DNA of 64,000 bases from CAKZNE01 sp040222435 (lineage in GTDB: Bacteria; Bacteroidota; Bacteroidia; Flavobacteriales; Schleiferiaceae), in the NCBI GenBank assembly GCA_965212245.1, contig OZ243107.1, forward strand, positions 1,116,001 to 1,180,000, in the 5' to 3' direction. A program made the translations under genes and the position numbers. Shown here one piece after another: positions 9,214 through 17,460 of the stretch (its first letter is position 1; each line of letters opens with the position of its first letter). Under the pieces are notes generated by a model. The model did no database searches. It saw nothing but the letters and a program-made list of their open reading frames with translations, and was not told where the DNA came from.

Positions 9214-10365
9214 TTAAGGTACAATAAAGCGGGGAATATCATGAGGCAACCGCGTAAGCAACTCATAGTTCAACTGATCGCTGTAATCACTGAACGAAGC
9301 TACCGAAATAGTCATATCATCCTGGTTTCCTATCAGTACCACCTCATCTCCTTTTTCTATAGGATCCAACTCCGTAACATCCAGCATCATTACGTTCATA
9401 TTTACAATGCCAATAACGGATACACGGGTACCTCTTACCAGCACGCGCCCCTGATTACTCAGGGAACGACTAAAGCCATGACTATAGCCCACCGGTACAG
9501 CGGCTACTCTTAAATCTGAGGTGGCCAGGTAACTGGTTCCATAGCCAATGTAATCGCCTTGCTTCACATCCTTTACGCTCATAATACTGCTCTTCCAGCT
9601 GATTACCCTTTTGAGCGGATCATCGTGCTTCAGGTCTGGCTGCACAGTTGTGATATAGGTTTCCATGGAGGGCCAGAAGCCATATTGTAATATGCCGATC
9701 CGTACCATATCCATTCTGCTTTTGGGAAACCTAATGGTAGCCGCGCTGCAGGCGCTGTGAAGTCTGTTAGCTTCCAGGTTGCCCTTTTTCATAAACCGGA
9801 GCCCCTCCTTAAAGCTTTTATACTGACCTCTTACACGTATGAAATTGGCAATGTTCTCCGCACCTGCATAATGGGTACAAAAACCACTTAATTCCAAGTA
9901 CTTCAGGTGTTCTTTAATAAAGCTCCTGAGGTTTTCCCATTTGTTTTTTTCAAAACCAGTACGGTTCATTCCTGTTTCCAGCTCAATATGTACACGCGCT
10001 TTTTTATTTAGTTTCTGCGCGGCTTTTACAGCGTTTAACAAGCGGTCCATCTCAAACACAAAAAAGTGTATGTTGTTTTCAACGGCCCACTCTAACTGAT
10101 CATTGGAAATCATACCCATGATCATGATCTCTGTATTGCCATTAGTTACTTCATGTACCTCCAGGGCTTCCTGGGCATCAAAGGTGGAAAAGTGCCGCGC
10201 TCCAAGTTCATAAGCCAGCGGCACATAGGTGTCAATACCATGTCCGTACGCATTTCCTTTTACCACGTGAGAAATAGTGCAGGCTTCACCTACCGTTTGA
10301 CGCAGGTAATCAAGGTTGTTTTGCAAGGCCGACCGGCTTAATTCAATATAGCTGGTGTGCTCCAT
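9214..10365 (-). CDS. alr: Alanine racemase
   Basis: A 383-residue Alr with PLP lysine Lys36 in VVKGNAYGHG and the second catalytic region GYGTSYL around Tyr275. Other Alr blocks are HIELETGMNRTGF, FCTHYAGAEN, HSACSAATIRFP, VRIGILQYGFWPS and VNMNVMMLDVT. It interconverts L- and D-alanine, supplying D-Ala for peptidoglycan. The start codon overlaps the stop of the M20 gene by one base (TAATG), so translation is probably coupled. In this operon it lies between an amidohydrolase and a second racemase rather than with mur/ddl genes, which hints at a catabolic or salvage role in addition to wall synthesis. Confidence 0.9.
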   Translation of the reverse strand: MEHTSYIELSRSALQNNLDYLRQTVGEACTISHVVKGNAYGHGIDTYVPLAYELGARHFSTFDAQEALEVHEVTNGNTEIMIMGMISNDQLEWAVENNIHFFVFEMDRLLNAVKAAQKLNKKARVHIELETGMNRTGFEKNKWENLRSFIKEHLKYLELSGFCTHYAGAENIANFIRVRGQYKSFKEGLRFMKKGNLEANRLHSACSAATIRFPKSRMDMVRIGILQYGFWPSMETYITTVQPDLKHDDPLKRVISWKSSIMSVKDVKQGDYIGYGTSYLATSDLRVAAVPVGYSHGFSRSLSNQGRVLVRGTRVSVIGIVNMNVMMLDVTELDPIEKGDEVVLIGNQDDMTISVASFSDYSDQLNYELLTRLPHDIPRFIVP

Positions 10366-11489
10366 TATAAGGTTTTGTGAAGAAGGGTGGTAAACATTTT
10401 AATGCCCGTTTCGGTGATCTCATCGGGATAATCATAATCAGGGTTATGCAGGGCCGGAGTATCTTTTCCGGAGCCAATACCAAACATGGCACCCGGGAAC
10501 TCTTCCGTATACAAACCAAAATCTTCTCCCCATTTAAAGGGGGTGGGTCGTTCTTCAAACTCCAGTTTAAGGTCTTCTGCACTTTGTTTAACCATGTTAA
10601 AGGCCTCTTCGGTATTCATATTGGCGAAGAAAATTTCCAACCATTCTTCCTCTAATTTTAAACCGGACTCATGGGTGATTTCCTTAACTCTCTCCATAAG
10701 GTCTGTTTCCAGGCCTTTCATTATTTCATTGTTAAAGGTGCGGAGAGTGAGGTGTACCTCTCCGTAACCAGCTGACACCCCATAAGCCTTTTCGCCCATG
10801 TTTACGTGCACCATGGTTATCAGGCGGAACTCAGGGTTTTCTATATCCTTTATGGAAAGCTCTTCACTCAAATCCAGAATTCTGGCAATAGCCAGACCCG
10901 GGTTAATTCCCTTTTCGGGCTCAGCTGCATGTGATGTTTTGCCGCAGAGTTTCAGGATCACGCTTTTGGCGGCCGCACTAAAAGCACCTTTACGGCAAAC
11001 TACTTTGTGCATAGCATAACCGGGTAGATTATGCAGGGCCAGTGCTTTGTCTGCTTTAAAATCAAAAGCCGGGTCATTCAGTATCGCAAAGGCTCCTTTG
11101 CCATTTTCTTCGGCAGGTTGAAAAATCAAACATACTTCTCCCCTTTGGGGAGGCTCCTTTATCAATGCAGCAGCTACTCCAAGCATAATAGTAGTATGTC
11201 CATCATGGCCACACTTATGAGAAATACCCGGGTTTTTAGAACGGTGATCAAAGGTATTGATCTCTTCAATGGGGAGTGCATCCATGTCCGAGCGCAGGAG
11301 TATATTATTTCCGGGCTCCTGTCCTTTAAAAAACACGGCCAGGCCTGTACCTCCCACTTCTCTTATATTTTCACAGCCCAGGTTTTTTAAAGCCTTTTTC
11401 ACCCGTTTTCGAGTTTCTTTTTCCTGTGTGGAAAGTTCAGGATTGGCATGAAGCTCCCTCCGAAAATCCTTTAGCTCATCGAGGTTCAT
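10365..11489 (-). CDS. M20-family amidohydrolase (N-acyl-amino-acid/hippurate hydrolase type)
   Basis: A 374-residue cytosolic M20D-type peptidase. Metal and catalytic blocks are RRELHANPELS near the N-terminus, LLRSDMDALPI, HKCGHDGHTTIML, FQPAEENGKGA, KTSHAAEPEKGINP in the dimerisation domain, and a late ALHNPDYDYPDE. Family members remove acyl groups from amino acids (hippurate, indoleacetyl or N-acetyl forms). It overlaps GNAT upstream by 4 bp and alr downstream by 1 bp, so it belongs to the same transcript. The likely job is to release free amino acids that the two racemases then act on; the exact substrate is inferred only. Confidence 0.85.
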   Translation of the reverse strand: MNLDELKDFRRELHANPELSTQEKETRKRVKKALKNLGCENIREVGGTGLAVFFKGQEPGNNILLRSDMDALPIEEINTFDHRSKNPGISHKCGHDGHTTIMLGVAAALIKEPPQRGEVCLIFQPAEENGKGAFAILNDPAFDFKADKALALHNLPGYAMHKVVCRKGAFSAAAKSVILKLCGKTSHAAEPEKGINPGLAIARILDLSEELSIKDIENPEFRLITMVHVNMGEKAYGVSAGYGEVHLTLRTFNNEIMKGLETDLMERVKEITHESGLKLEEEWLEIFFANMNTEEAFNMVKQSAEDLKLEFEERPTPFKWGEDFGLYTEEFPGAMFGIGSGKDTPALHNPDYDYPDEITETGIKMFTTLLHKTL

Positions 11490-11932
11490 ACAGGGTTCTT
11501 TTTGTAGCGCATTTCAAGGTACTTATTACTAAAACCTATATTTTCATACAGAAATTTAGCCGGGTTATCCGGCTCTACATGCAGTGCAATGTCTCCTTCT
11601 GCCCGGTCAATTACTTTAGTCATCAGCTTTTTACCATAGCCCTTTCCCCGGGTTGAACGGTCTACGGCTATGTATACCAGAATATTTTCAGGAATATAAC
11701 CACTCATTCCGGTTTCATTAATGATCACGGCTCCTTTTATAACTCCACCTTCATGGCCTACCGTTATAAAGCCTCCCTTCATATACACATAATCTATACA
11801 CTTCAGGATATCTTCTTTAGCATCTCCGTATTGCTCCAGGTGGTCGTATAAAAAACTGGCTACCTCATCATTCGTAAAGATTTCATCTTCACCGGTTTTT
11901 GCATCAATAATTTTGAACTCCATGGTTTTCAA
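11486..11932 (-). CDS. GNAT-family N-acetyltransferase
   Basis: A 148-residue protein with the acetyl-CoA-binding block VYIAVDRSTRGKGYGKKLMT (R/QxxGxG/A) and the C-terminal VEPDNPAKFLYENIGFSNK motif typical of GNAT enzymes. A second possible start lies at the MEFKIID methionine (11923). It overlaps the symporter gene by 29 bp and the M20 gene by 4 bp. Sitting beside a deacylase, it may acetylate the same amino compound or a pathway intermediate; nothing in the sequence fixes the acceptor. Confidence 0.8.
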   Translation of the reverse strand: MKTMEFKIIDAKTGEDEIFTNDEVASFLYDHLEQYGDAKEDILKCIDYVYMKGGFITVGHEGGVIKGAVIINETGMSGYIPENILVYIAVDRSTRGKGYGKKLMTKVIDRAEGDIALHVEPDNPAKFLYENIGFSNKYLEMRYKKNPV

Positions 11933-13364
11933 CTTTAATAGTTTTGGAAAACATAATATATACTAGTAATGACAATGAAATGCCAAAAATGTTGGGGTCC
12001 AGGCCCAGAGGCATGCTCAGCCATTCTTGTTTTTTACACACCTCCAATAAGAGGGTAGTTGTTCCTCCGGTAACCATAGCCCATAAAGCAGCGCGGGGAT
12101 CTTTGACTTTAAAGAATAGTGCGGCCAGAAGCGGTACTAATAAACCTGACACCATAAAGGAATAGGAAAGCAGCATAAGATCAAGCACATTGGTCATTAA
12201 TGTAGCCAGTATCAAAGCCACGGCTCCCAGGGCCAGTGTAGCCCACTGAGAATACCTCAGAAGTTTCTCTTCTTTAACAGGAAGGATCCGCGATAGAATA
12301 TCGGTTACCAGGTTTCCGCTGGCCGCCATCAGGCAGCTGTCAGCGGTACTCATAATAGCTGAAAAATAGGCCGACATCATAAGGCCCATTAAACCAACCG
12401 GTAAAACCGTGCGCAACATAACCGGTAAACCCATTTCGCTATCCATATCTGCAATAGCTCCATAACCTAAACCTTCAAATAAACCTTGCTGAACAGCTAC
12501 CCGGGCAAATAAGCCCAGTAATACACCCATAAAAGCCATAATGGGCCACTCAAAAATGCCGGCTATAAACCAGGCTTTTTTAGCCGTTTTTTCATCACGG
12601 CTGGCATATATCCTTTGATAAAGCGTCATACCAATAAACCAGATTGGAATTATGGTAATAGCCCAGTTCAGCAGTTGTTGCCAGCTTACCCGGGTTATAT
12701 CTAAAAAGGAAGGATCCAGTGTGGAAGTTATTCCTTCCCATCCGCCTACAGCCTGGTAACCCAGCGGAATACCTATAAAGATCAAACCACCCATAAGCAA
12801 TAGCCATTGAACTGTATCTGTATAGATCACCGCTTTTAGTCCACCAAACACGGTATATATTACCGCAGTAACACCCATTATAAGAACTGCCTGATTCAAA
12901 TCAAGGGAGGGGAATGTGGCTGAGGCCAGTTTAGCACCGGCCAATATCTGGGCACTGGTAAAACCAATATAACCTATGCCGGAAACAATACCCGCCACCA
13001 GCGCCACACGCTTATTAAAAAGATGAAGAAAAATCTCAGGGAAAGTAAAGAGGCGGTGTTTATTAATGAGCTTAAAAACTCTTGGAATGAGGAAAATAGC
13101 ACTTAACCAGGCACCTATTAAACCCGTAAATAACATCCAGCTACCAGCCAACCCAATGGCAAAGCCCAAACCGCCAAGACCGATGGAAAAACCGCCACCT
13201 ACGTCAGTGGCCACTACACTAAGTCCTATGTGCATGCTGCTCATAGACCTGCCTCCCACATAGTAATCATCAATATCTTTGTTCGTACGCATAAAGTAGA
13301 AGCCTACTCCTAACATGCCCACGAGATATACAATAAATATGATGAGGTCTACCGCACTGATCAA
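11904..13364 (-). CDS. Sodium:solute symporter (SSS family)
   Basis: A 486-residue, very hydrophobic inner-membrane protein with about 13 membrane segments. The SSS pattern is clear: YYVGGRSMSSMHIGLSVVAT, DVGGGFSIGLGGLGFAIGLA, TVFGGLKAVIYTDTVQ (the classical GG...A..TD block) and SAYFSAIMSTADSCLMAASG. It probably imports an amino acid or peptide-like solute with Na+. It is the first gene of the operon that continues through GNAT, M20, alr and a second racemase, so the imported substrate is probably the one they process. Confidence 0.88.
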   Translation of the reverse strand: MISAVDLIIFIVYLVGMLGVGFYFMRTNKDIDDYYVGGRSMSSMHIGLSVVATDVGGGFSIGLGGLGFAIGLAGSWMLFTGLIGAWLSAIFLIPRVFKLINKHRLFTFPEIFLHLFNKRVALVAGIVSGIGYIGFTSAQILAGAKLASATFPSLDLNQAVLIMGVTAVIYTVFGGLKAVIYTDTVQWLLLMGGLIFIGIPLGYQAVGGWEGITSTLDPSFLDITRVSWQQLLNWAITIIPIWFIGMTLYQRIYASRDEKTAKKAWFIAGIFEWPIMAFMGVLLGLFARVAVQQGLFEGLGYGAIADMDSEMGLPVMLRTVLPVGLMGLMMSAYFSAIMSTADSCLMAASGNLVTDILSRILPVKEEKLLRYSQWATLALGAVALILATLMTNVLDLMLLSYSFMVSGLLVPLLAALFFKVKDPRAALWAMVTGGTTTLLLEVCKKQEWLSMPLGLDPNIFGISLSLLVYIMFSKTIKVENHGVQNY

Positions 13365-13427
13365 AACGTATGCAAATATGGAAACATTTGAGCGTTTATC
13401 CCATTTTTGATTTATATCATTGATTAA

Positions 13428-14324
13428 ATGAAGCTTATGAGTAAAAATCTGTTCACACTATACTGCGTATTCATTATGCTGCTTGTACAGGCCTGTGGAA
13501 CCAGGCCACTTAATTACGAAAGTGCTACCTACCCGGTTACCGAGCAAAAGATGAAGTTTAGCCTACTCATACACTCTGTTAAAAGCGCAAAAAAAGTAGC
13601 TCTTATCGTACCTCATCCCTTTGACAAGTTTGATTATCAGAAAAATCCGATCACTCGTTTTTTAATACGGGAAGGTTACAGTATCGTGATTTCTCCTACC
13701 GTAAAAGAAATACCTAACCTGGATAAAAGAAAATGGACTTACGGTTTAGCAGATGCTTTTTACAGAGCTCGCCAGGATTCTTTAATTCCGGCCCATCCGG
13801 ACGATTTTATTCTAATTGGATTTGAAGAAGGTGGTTATATTCTCACTGACCTGGCCGGGCAATTAAAACCGGATCTGTTCATAGCTATAAACAGCGGTCC
13901 TCACAGTCCGATGCAGGAAATGTTGTTGGCTTTGCAAGATACCAGTGCTGATGCAGAACCTTTTGTAAAAGCATACGATGCTATAGATTCTACAGAACTG
14001 GCTCTAAAAACCCATACCTTTCAGAATGACCGATATAAGCCAGTGCTCCTGGGTGAACGATCCGGTGAGTATTGGCTATCTTTTTATGAAGATCCTGCTT
14101 ACCAAAAAATGCTTTACAGCACATACCCTGGTTATTATATACTGTTTAAACAGTATCCGCTGATTAATACTTCCAGTGTAGAGCTTTTGGAACGGGTTTT
14201 ACCCAAAGAGCCATCCCGTAAAGTAGAGTTAATAAGCCTGCCGGGAAAAGGTGAATGGAAAAATGAAGAAGATCTGGATCAGTTGACCAAGCAGCTGAAG
14301 AGTATTGTTAACAACCCTCGCTGA
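13428..14324 (+). CDS. Alpha/beta-hydrolase-like lipoprotein with a degenerate nucleophile elbow
   Basis: A 298-residue protein with a lipoprotein signal ending VQAC at Cys23; a second Met at codon 4 is an alternative start. The body looks like an alpha/beta-hydrolase: VALIVPHPFDKFDY after the first strands, then FILIGFEEGGYILTDL at ~127-142, and a C-terminal strand/helix region. The nucleophile elbow, normally GxSxG, reads GFEEG here with Glu133 in place of Ser, so ordinary serine-esterase activity is unlikely. It may be a binding or scaffolding relative. It is divergent from the symporter operon (63 bp) and converges on rpiB with a 17-bp overlap. Confidence 0.6.
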   Translation: MKLMSKNLFTLYCVFIMLLVQACGTRPLNYESATYPVTEQKMKFSLLIHSVKSAKKVALIVPHPFDKFDYQKNPITRFLIREGYSIVISPTVKEIPNLDKRKWTYGLADAFYRARQDSLIPAHPDDFILIGFEEGGYILTDLAGQLKPDLFIAINSGPHSPMQEMLLALQDTSADAEPFVKAYDAIDSTELALKTHTFQNDRYKPVLLGERSGEYWLSFYEDPAYQKMLYSTYPGYYILFKQYPLINTSSVELLERVLPKEPSRKVELISLPGKGEWKNEEDLDQLTKQLKSIVNNPR

Positions 14325-14742
14325 TCTTATTTACACGTCTTTCATGACGCCCACCTTCAAATTCTTCCTTTAAAAAAGCATCCGTAATAGTTATAGCTTC
14401 TTTCTCTGAAATAAAACGGGCTGGTAAAGCTAATATATTAGCATTGTTGTGCTGGCGGGCCAGTTGGGCTAATTCCTCGTTCCAGCAGAGGGCAGAACGT
14501 ATATCGCGGTATTTATTTACAGTTATGTTTATACCGTTACCACTTCCACAAATTACTATACCCAGCTGAGCCATACCACTGGTCACGTCATTCGCAACCG
14601 GGTGGCCATAATCCGGATAGTCAACACTTTCTGAAGAATGTGTTCCAAAGTCCTTTACTTCCACTCCCTTACTTTCCAGGTGTTCCTTTAAAGTTTCCTT
14701 TAATTCAAATCCTGCGTGGTCAGCTCCAATGGCAATTTTCAT
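14308..14742 (-). CDS. rpiB: Ribose-5-phosphate isomerase B
   Basis: A 144-residue RpiB/LacA-family protein of normal length. Motifs are GADHAGFELKE at the N-terminus, VDYPDYGHPVA, the catalytic-cysteine loop GIVICGSGNGI, ALCWNEELAQLARQHNNANI and ALPARFIS. It interconverts ribose-5-phosphate and ribulose-5-phosphate in the pentose phosphate pathway. It has its own upstream region, the long intergenic gap before the MORN-type gene. Confidence 0.95.
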   Translation of the reverse strand: MKIAIGADHAGFELKETLKEHLESKGVEVKDFGTHSSESVDYPDYGHPVANDVTSGMAQLGIVICGSGNGINITVNKYRDIRSALCWNEELAQLARQHNNANILALPARFISEKEAITITDAFLKEEFEGGRHERRVNKISEGC

Positions 14743-15199
14743 GCTTGTTGATATATGTTAATAATTTATGAACCTTACTTTAAATCAGTGTTTTACTGCT
14801 AACAAAACATTTTAACACCCTTACTGTCCGGTGTTCATTAGTTTTAAAAAAGAATACTTGACATTATGAAAACATTTGTTCATATGCTCCCTTTTTCCAA
14901 TTAGCCACTATAGGCTGTCAATAGTTTTATAATGGTTATTCACCATGCGCCTTTACGATATTAACCAGAAGTGGTAAAATTCTTTTCAAAAATACATTCT
15001 TCATACCGGTTCCTAACAATTGTTAACTAAATTCGTTTGTGTTTGTAATTGAAACCCTTACCTCTGCGTTTATGCCTTACAGGCTGTTGAAAAGCATTCA
15101 AAGTTGGTATAAGCAACCTTTCGGATAAAATTTTATCCAAGTAATTAACGGTACATTACTATTACTATATTTTAAGATTTTAAAAAAGAGAAAAATTAT
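14743..15199. other. 457-bp AT-rich intergenic region with a 16-bp palindrome
   Basis: No ORF of note or RNA gene is visible. It lies between the divergent rpiB and MORN-type genes and must hold both promoters. At 15123-15138 there is a perfect palindrome, GGATAAAATTTTATCC, 62 bp before the MORN-type start; near 15015 there is a short palindrome TAACAATTGTTA. A near-match to the Bacteroidota -7 box (TACCTCTG) occurs just before 15070. These could be an operator and promoter for the repeat protein; this is inference. Confidence 0.4.
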
Positions 15200-16777
15200 A
15201 TGTTATTAAGAACCCTTCTGTTTCTCCCTTTTGTTTTGAGCTCTTTAGTTTTGGTTGCTCAAACGGGGGAAGACAGTCTGAAATATACCGTGTACTACTA
15301 TGAAGGCGGTGCTAAATCAAGTGAAGGAAATCTTAAAAATGGCCAACCGGAAGGATATTGGAAGAGCTATTATCGCAACGGTAATTTAAAAGCCGAAGGT
15401 AACCGGAAAGAACACCTGTTACAAGGGCCTTGGTTGTTTTACAATGAAGACGGTGAAAAGAAACTGGAGATCAATTATAAAGATGATAAGAAGGACGGAT
15501 TGCGTAAAACTTTTCTGGACGGACAGATCATTAAAGAAGAACCCTTTGTAAATGACCAACTGGAAGGATTTGCAAAGGAGTATTATCAGGGCAGTGGAGA
15601 GTTGCACCGGGAAATACCTTATAAAAATAATCAAACCCAGGGCACCGGTTATGAGTATGCAATGGATGGTCGTATTATAACTCTACTAACCTACAAATCC
15701 GGAGTACTTACTAAGCAGCAGAATATTAACCGCATGGATCAGCAATTGCAGAAGCAGGGCATGTGGGTTACTTTTTATCCTAACCGCAATGTAAAGGTAG
15801 AAGGGCCTTATGTGAATAACCTTAAGAATGGATATTGGAAATATTATTTATCCACGGGTGATTTGCAAAGGGTGGAAAAATGGATAATGGGCGTATTGCA
15901 GGAAAATGCCCAGGAGGTGGCCAAGGTGGAGATAAAAAGAGAGATAGACCCCAATACCGGCAAACTGGCTTTTAAAGGAGCTTACCGTAATGGTAAGGCA
16001 GAAGGTGTGCATCGCAGGTATGATGCCGATGGAAATGTTATATCATCTAAGATATATGAGAATGGTATCGTTCTTTTTGAAGGTATTGTTGATGAACAGG
16101 GACGTAAGCAGGGTCCGTGGAAGGAATACTATCCGGATGGAACTTTAAAAGCAAAAGGAAGTTACCTGGATGATCTGAAAATAGAGGAATGGACCTATTA
16201 TTATGCTGATGGAGAAATAGAGCAAACCGGAAGTTATCAGCAAGGCTTACCCAATGGTGCATGGGTATGGTATCATCCCAACGGGCAAGCCTGGCGGGAG
16301 GAAGAGTTTTTCAGAGGAGAAGAAGATGGACTTTCCATCGAATACAGTGATAGTGGTGCTGTAATAGCCAAAGGAAACTACATTGAAGGTCTTAAGGATG
16401 GCCAATGGCTAGTACAGGTTAATGATCATAAAGAAATAGGTAACTATTTTGACGGTTTGCGAAACGGAAAATGGGTATACTATTACAATGGTAAAGAAGA
16501 AACTATACGTTTTGAAGGAGTTTATGAGAATGGTTTGGCCAGTGGTTTTCATACCTATTATTATCAGAATGGAAACGTAGAGCGAAGAGGTAAATATGCC
16601 GGAGGAAAGAAAGAAGGTGTGTGGGATTATTTTGATGAGCAGGGCGACAGGATCATTACTATTGAATATGAAAATGGAGAGGAGATAAAGTACAACGGGG
16701 AAAAGATAAAGTACGGCCGCAGGCTGGAACGTATTATGGCTAATGAAGGAGAGGAGAACAACGGAGAAACCCGTTAA
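15200..16777 (+). CDS. Exported MORN/YwqK-type repeat protein
   Basis: A 525-residue protein with a Sec signal (MLLRTLLFLPFVLSSLVLVA, then QTGED). The rest is a string of about 20-24-residue repeats with the pattern EG.WK.YY.NG.L..EG.Y, for example PEGYWKSYYRNGNLKAEG, KNGYWKYYLSTGDLQ, KQGPWKEYYPDGTLKAKGSY and EGVWDYFDEQGDR. These are MORN-like repeats of the family annotated as YwqK antitoxin-like. The beta-hairpin repeat stack probably binds a protein or membrane on the outside of the cell. No toxin partner is adjacent. A hairpin with a T-run follows the stop. Confidence 0.8.
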   Translation: MLLRTLLFLPFVLSSLVLVAQTGEDSLKYTVYYYEGGAKSSEGNLKNGQPEGYWKSYYRNGNLKAEGNRKEHLLQGPWLFYNEDGEKKLEINYKDDKKDGLRKTFLDGQIIKEEPFVNDQLEGFAKEYYQGSGELHREIPYKNNQTQGTGYEYAMDGRIITLLTYKSGVLTKQQNINRMDQQLQKQGMWVTFYPNRNVKVEGPYVNNLKNGYWKYYLSTGDLQRVEKWIMGVLQENAQEVAKVEIKREIDPNTGKLAFKGAYRNGKAEGVHRRYDADGNVISSKIYENGIVLFEGIVDEQGRKQGPWKEYYPDGTLKAKGSYLDDLKIEEWTYYYADGEIEQTGSYQQGLPNGAWVWYHPNGQAWREEEFFRGEEDGLSIEYSDSGAVIAKGNYIEGLKDGQWLVQVNDHKEIGNYFDGLRNGKWVYYYNGKEETIRFEGVYENGLASGFHTYYYQNGNVERRGKYAGGKKEGVWDYFDEQGDRIITIEYENGEEIKYNGEKIKYGRRLERIMANEGEENNGETR

Positions 16778-16803
16778 ACTTTCGTTAAGAACAGTTTTTT
16801 GAT

Positions 16804-16839
16804 ATCGCTTTGTGTTTCTTTGCGCAAAGCGATTTTTTT
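16804..16839 (+). terminator. Terminator-like hairpin directly before the NUDIX start
   Basis: A 9-bp perfect stem, ATCGCTTTG / CAAAGCGAT, 12-nt loop, followed by TTTTTT that runs straight into the ATG at 16840. It would terminate MORN-type transcripts, but its position leaves no room for a separate leader for the NUDIX gene. Confidence 0.75.
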
Positions 16840-17397
16840 ATGCCTGATGTTAGCAAGAATATAGGTTCATGGAAAGAGTTGGATAGAACTGTAAAGTATA
16901 GTAATCCATGGATAGAGGTTACCGAGAGTAATGTGATAAATCCCAACGGAGGTAAGGGAATTTATGGAGTGGTTCACTTTAAAAACCTGGCTATTGGAGT
17001 TATTCCGCTTGATGAAGAAAATAATACCTGGATAGTGGGGCAAGAGAGATTTCCATTTAATGGTAAGTACACCTGGGAGATTATTGAAGGCGGTGGTCCC
17101 TTACAAGATAGTCCGGAAGATTCGGCCAGACGTGAACTGCTGGAAGAAGCCGGTTTAATGGCAGAAAAACTGGAACTTATTCAGGAAATGGATCTGAGCA
17201 ATTCTGCTACGGATGAACGTGCATTGATATACGTGGCTCACGGACTTAGTTTTCATGATTCCGATCCTGATGAAACCGAGAAACTACAGATTCGTAAAAT
17301 TCCTTTTGAAGAACTCTACCAGATGGTATTAAATGGAGAAGTTACGGACAGCCTTAGTGTAAGCGGGGTTTTAAAACTAAAATTGATATTAGGCTGA
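16840..17397 (+). CDS. NUDIX hydrolase (ADP-ribose pyrophosphatase type)
   Basis: I choose ATG 16840; a TTG at 16810 lies inside the hairpin. The resulting 185-residue protein matches the usual ADP-ribose pyrophosphatase opening (SNPWIEVTESNVINPNG, KGIYGVVHF). The Nudix box reads GGGPLQDSPEDSARRELLEEAGLM with Asp instead of the first Glu and the essential REL.EEAG intact; only part of the box is unusual. Such enzymes clear ADP-ribose or related nucleoside diphosphates. How it is transcribed is unclear, because a terminator abuts its start. Confidence 0.85.
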   Translation: MPDVSKNIGSWKELDRTVKYSNPWIEVTESNVINPNGGKGIYGVVHFKNLAIGVIPLDEENNTWIVGQERFPFNGKYTWEIIEGGGPLQDSPEDSARRELLEEAGLMAEKLELIQEMDLSNSATDERALIYVAHGLSFHDSDPDETEKLQIRKIPFEELYQMVLNGEVTDSLSVSGVLKLKLILG

Positions 17398-17403
17398 AAA
17401 GAA

Positions 17404-17437
17404 AAAGGGCCCCAACTTTTAAAAGTGGAAGCCCTTT
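17404..17437. terminator. Bidirectional terminator between NUDIX and tyrosinase genes
   Basis: Nested inverted repeats: outer AAAGGGC / GCCCTTT and inner ACTTTTAAAAGT. The minus-strand transcript continues into TTTTTCTTTTC, making it a good terminator for the tyrosinase gene, and it also follows the NUDIX stop on the plus strand. Confidence 0.85.
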
Positions 17438-17460
17438 AGTATCAAATAAGTTAAAGCTGT

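Noticed and set aside
15270..16700. Regular repeats in the MORN-type gene considered as a satellite
   Set aside because: The repetition is at protein level with diverged codons; it is a repeat protein.
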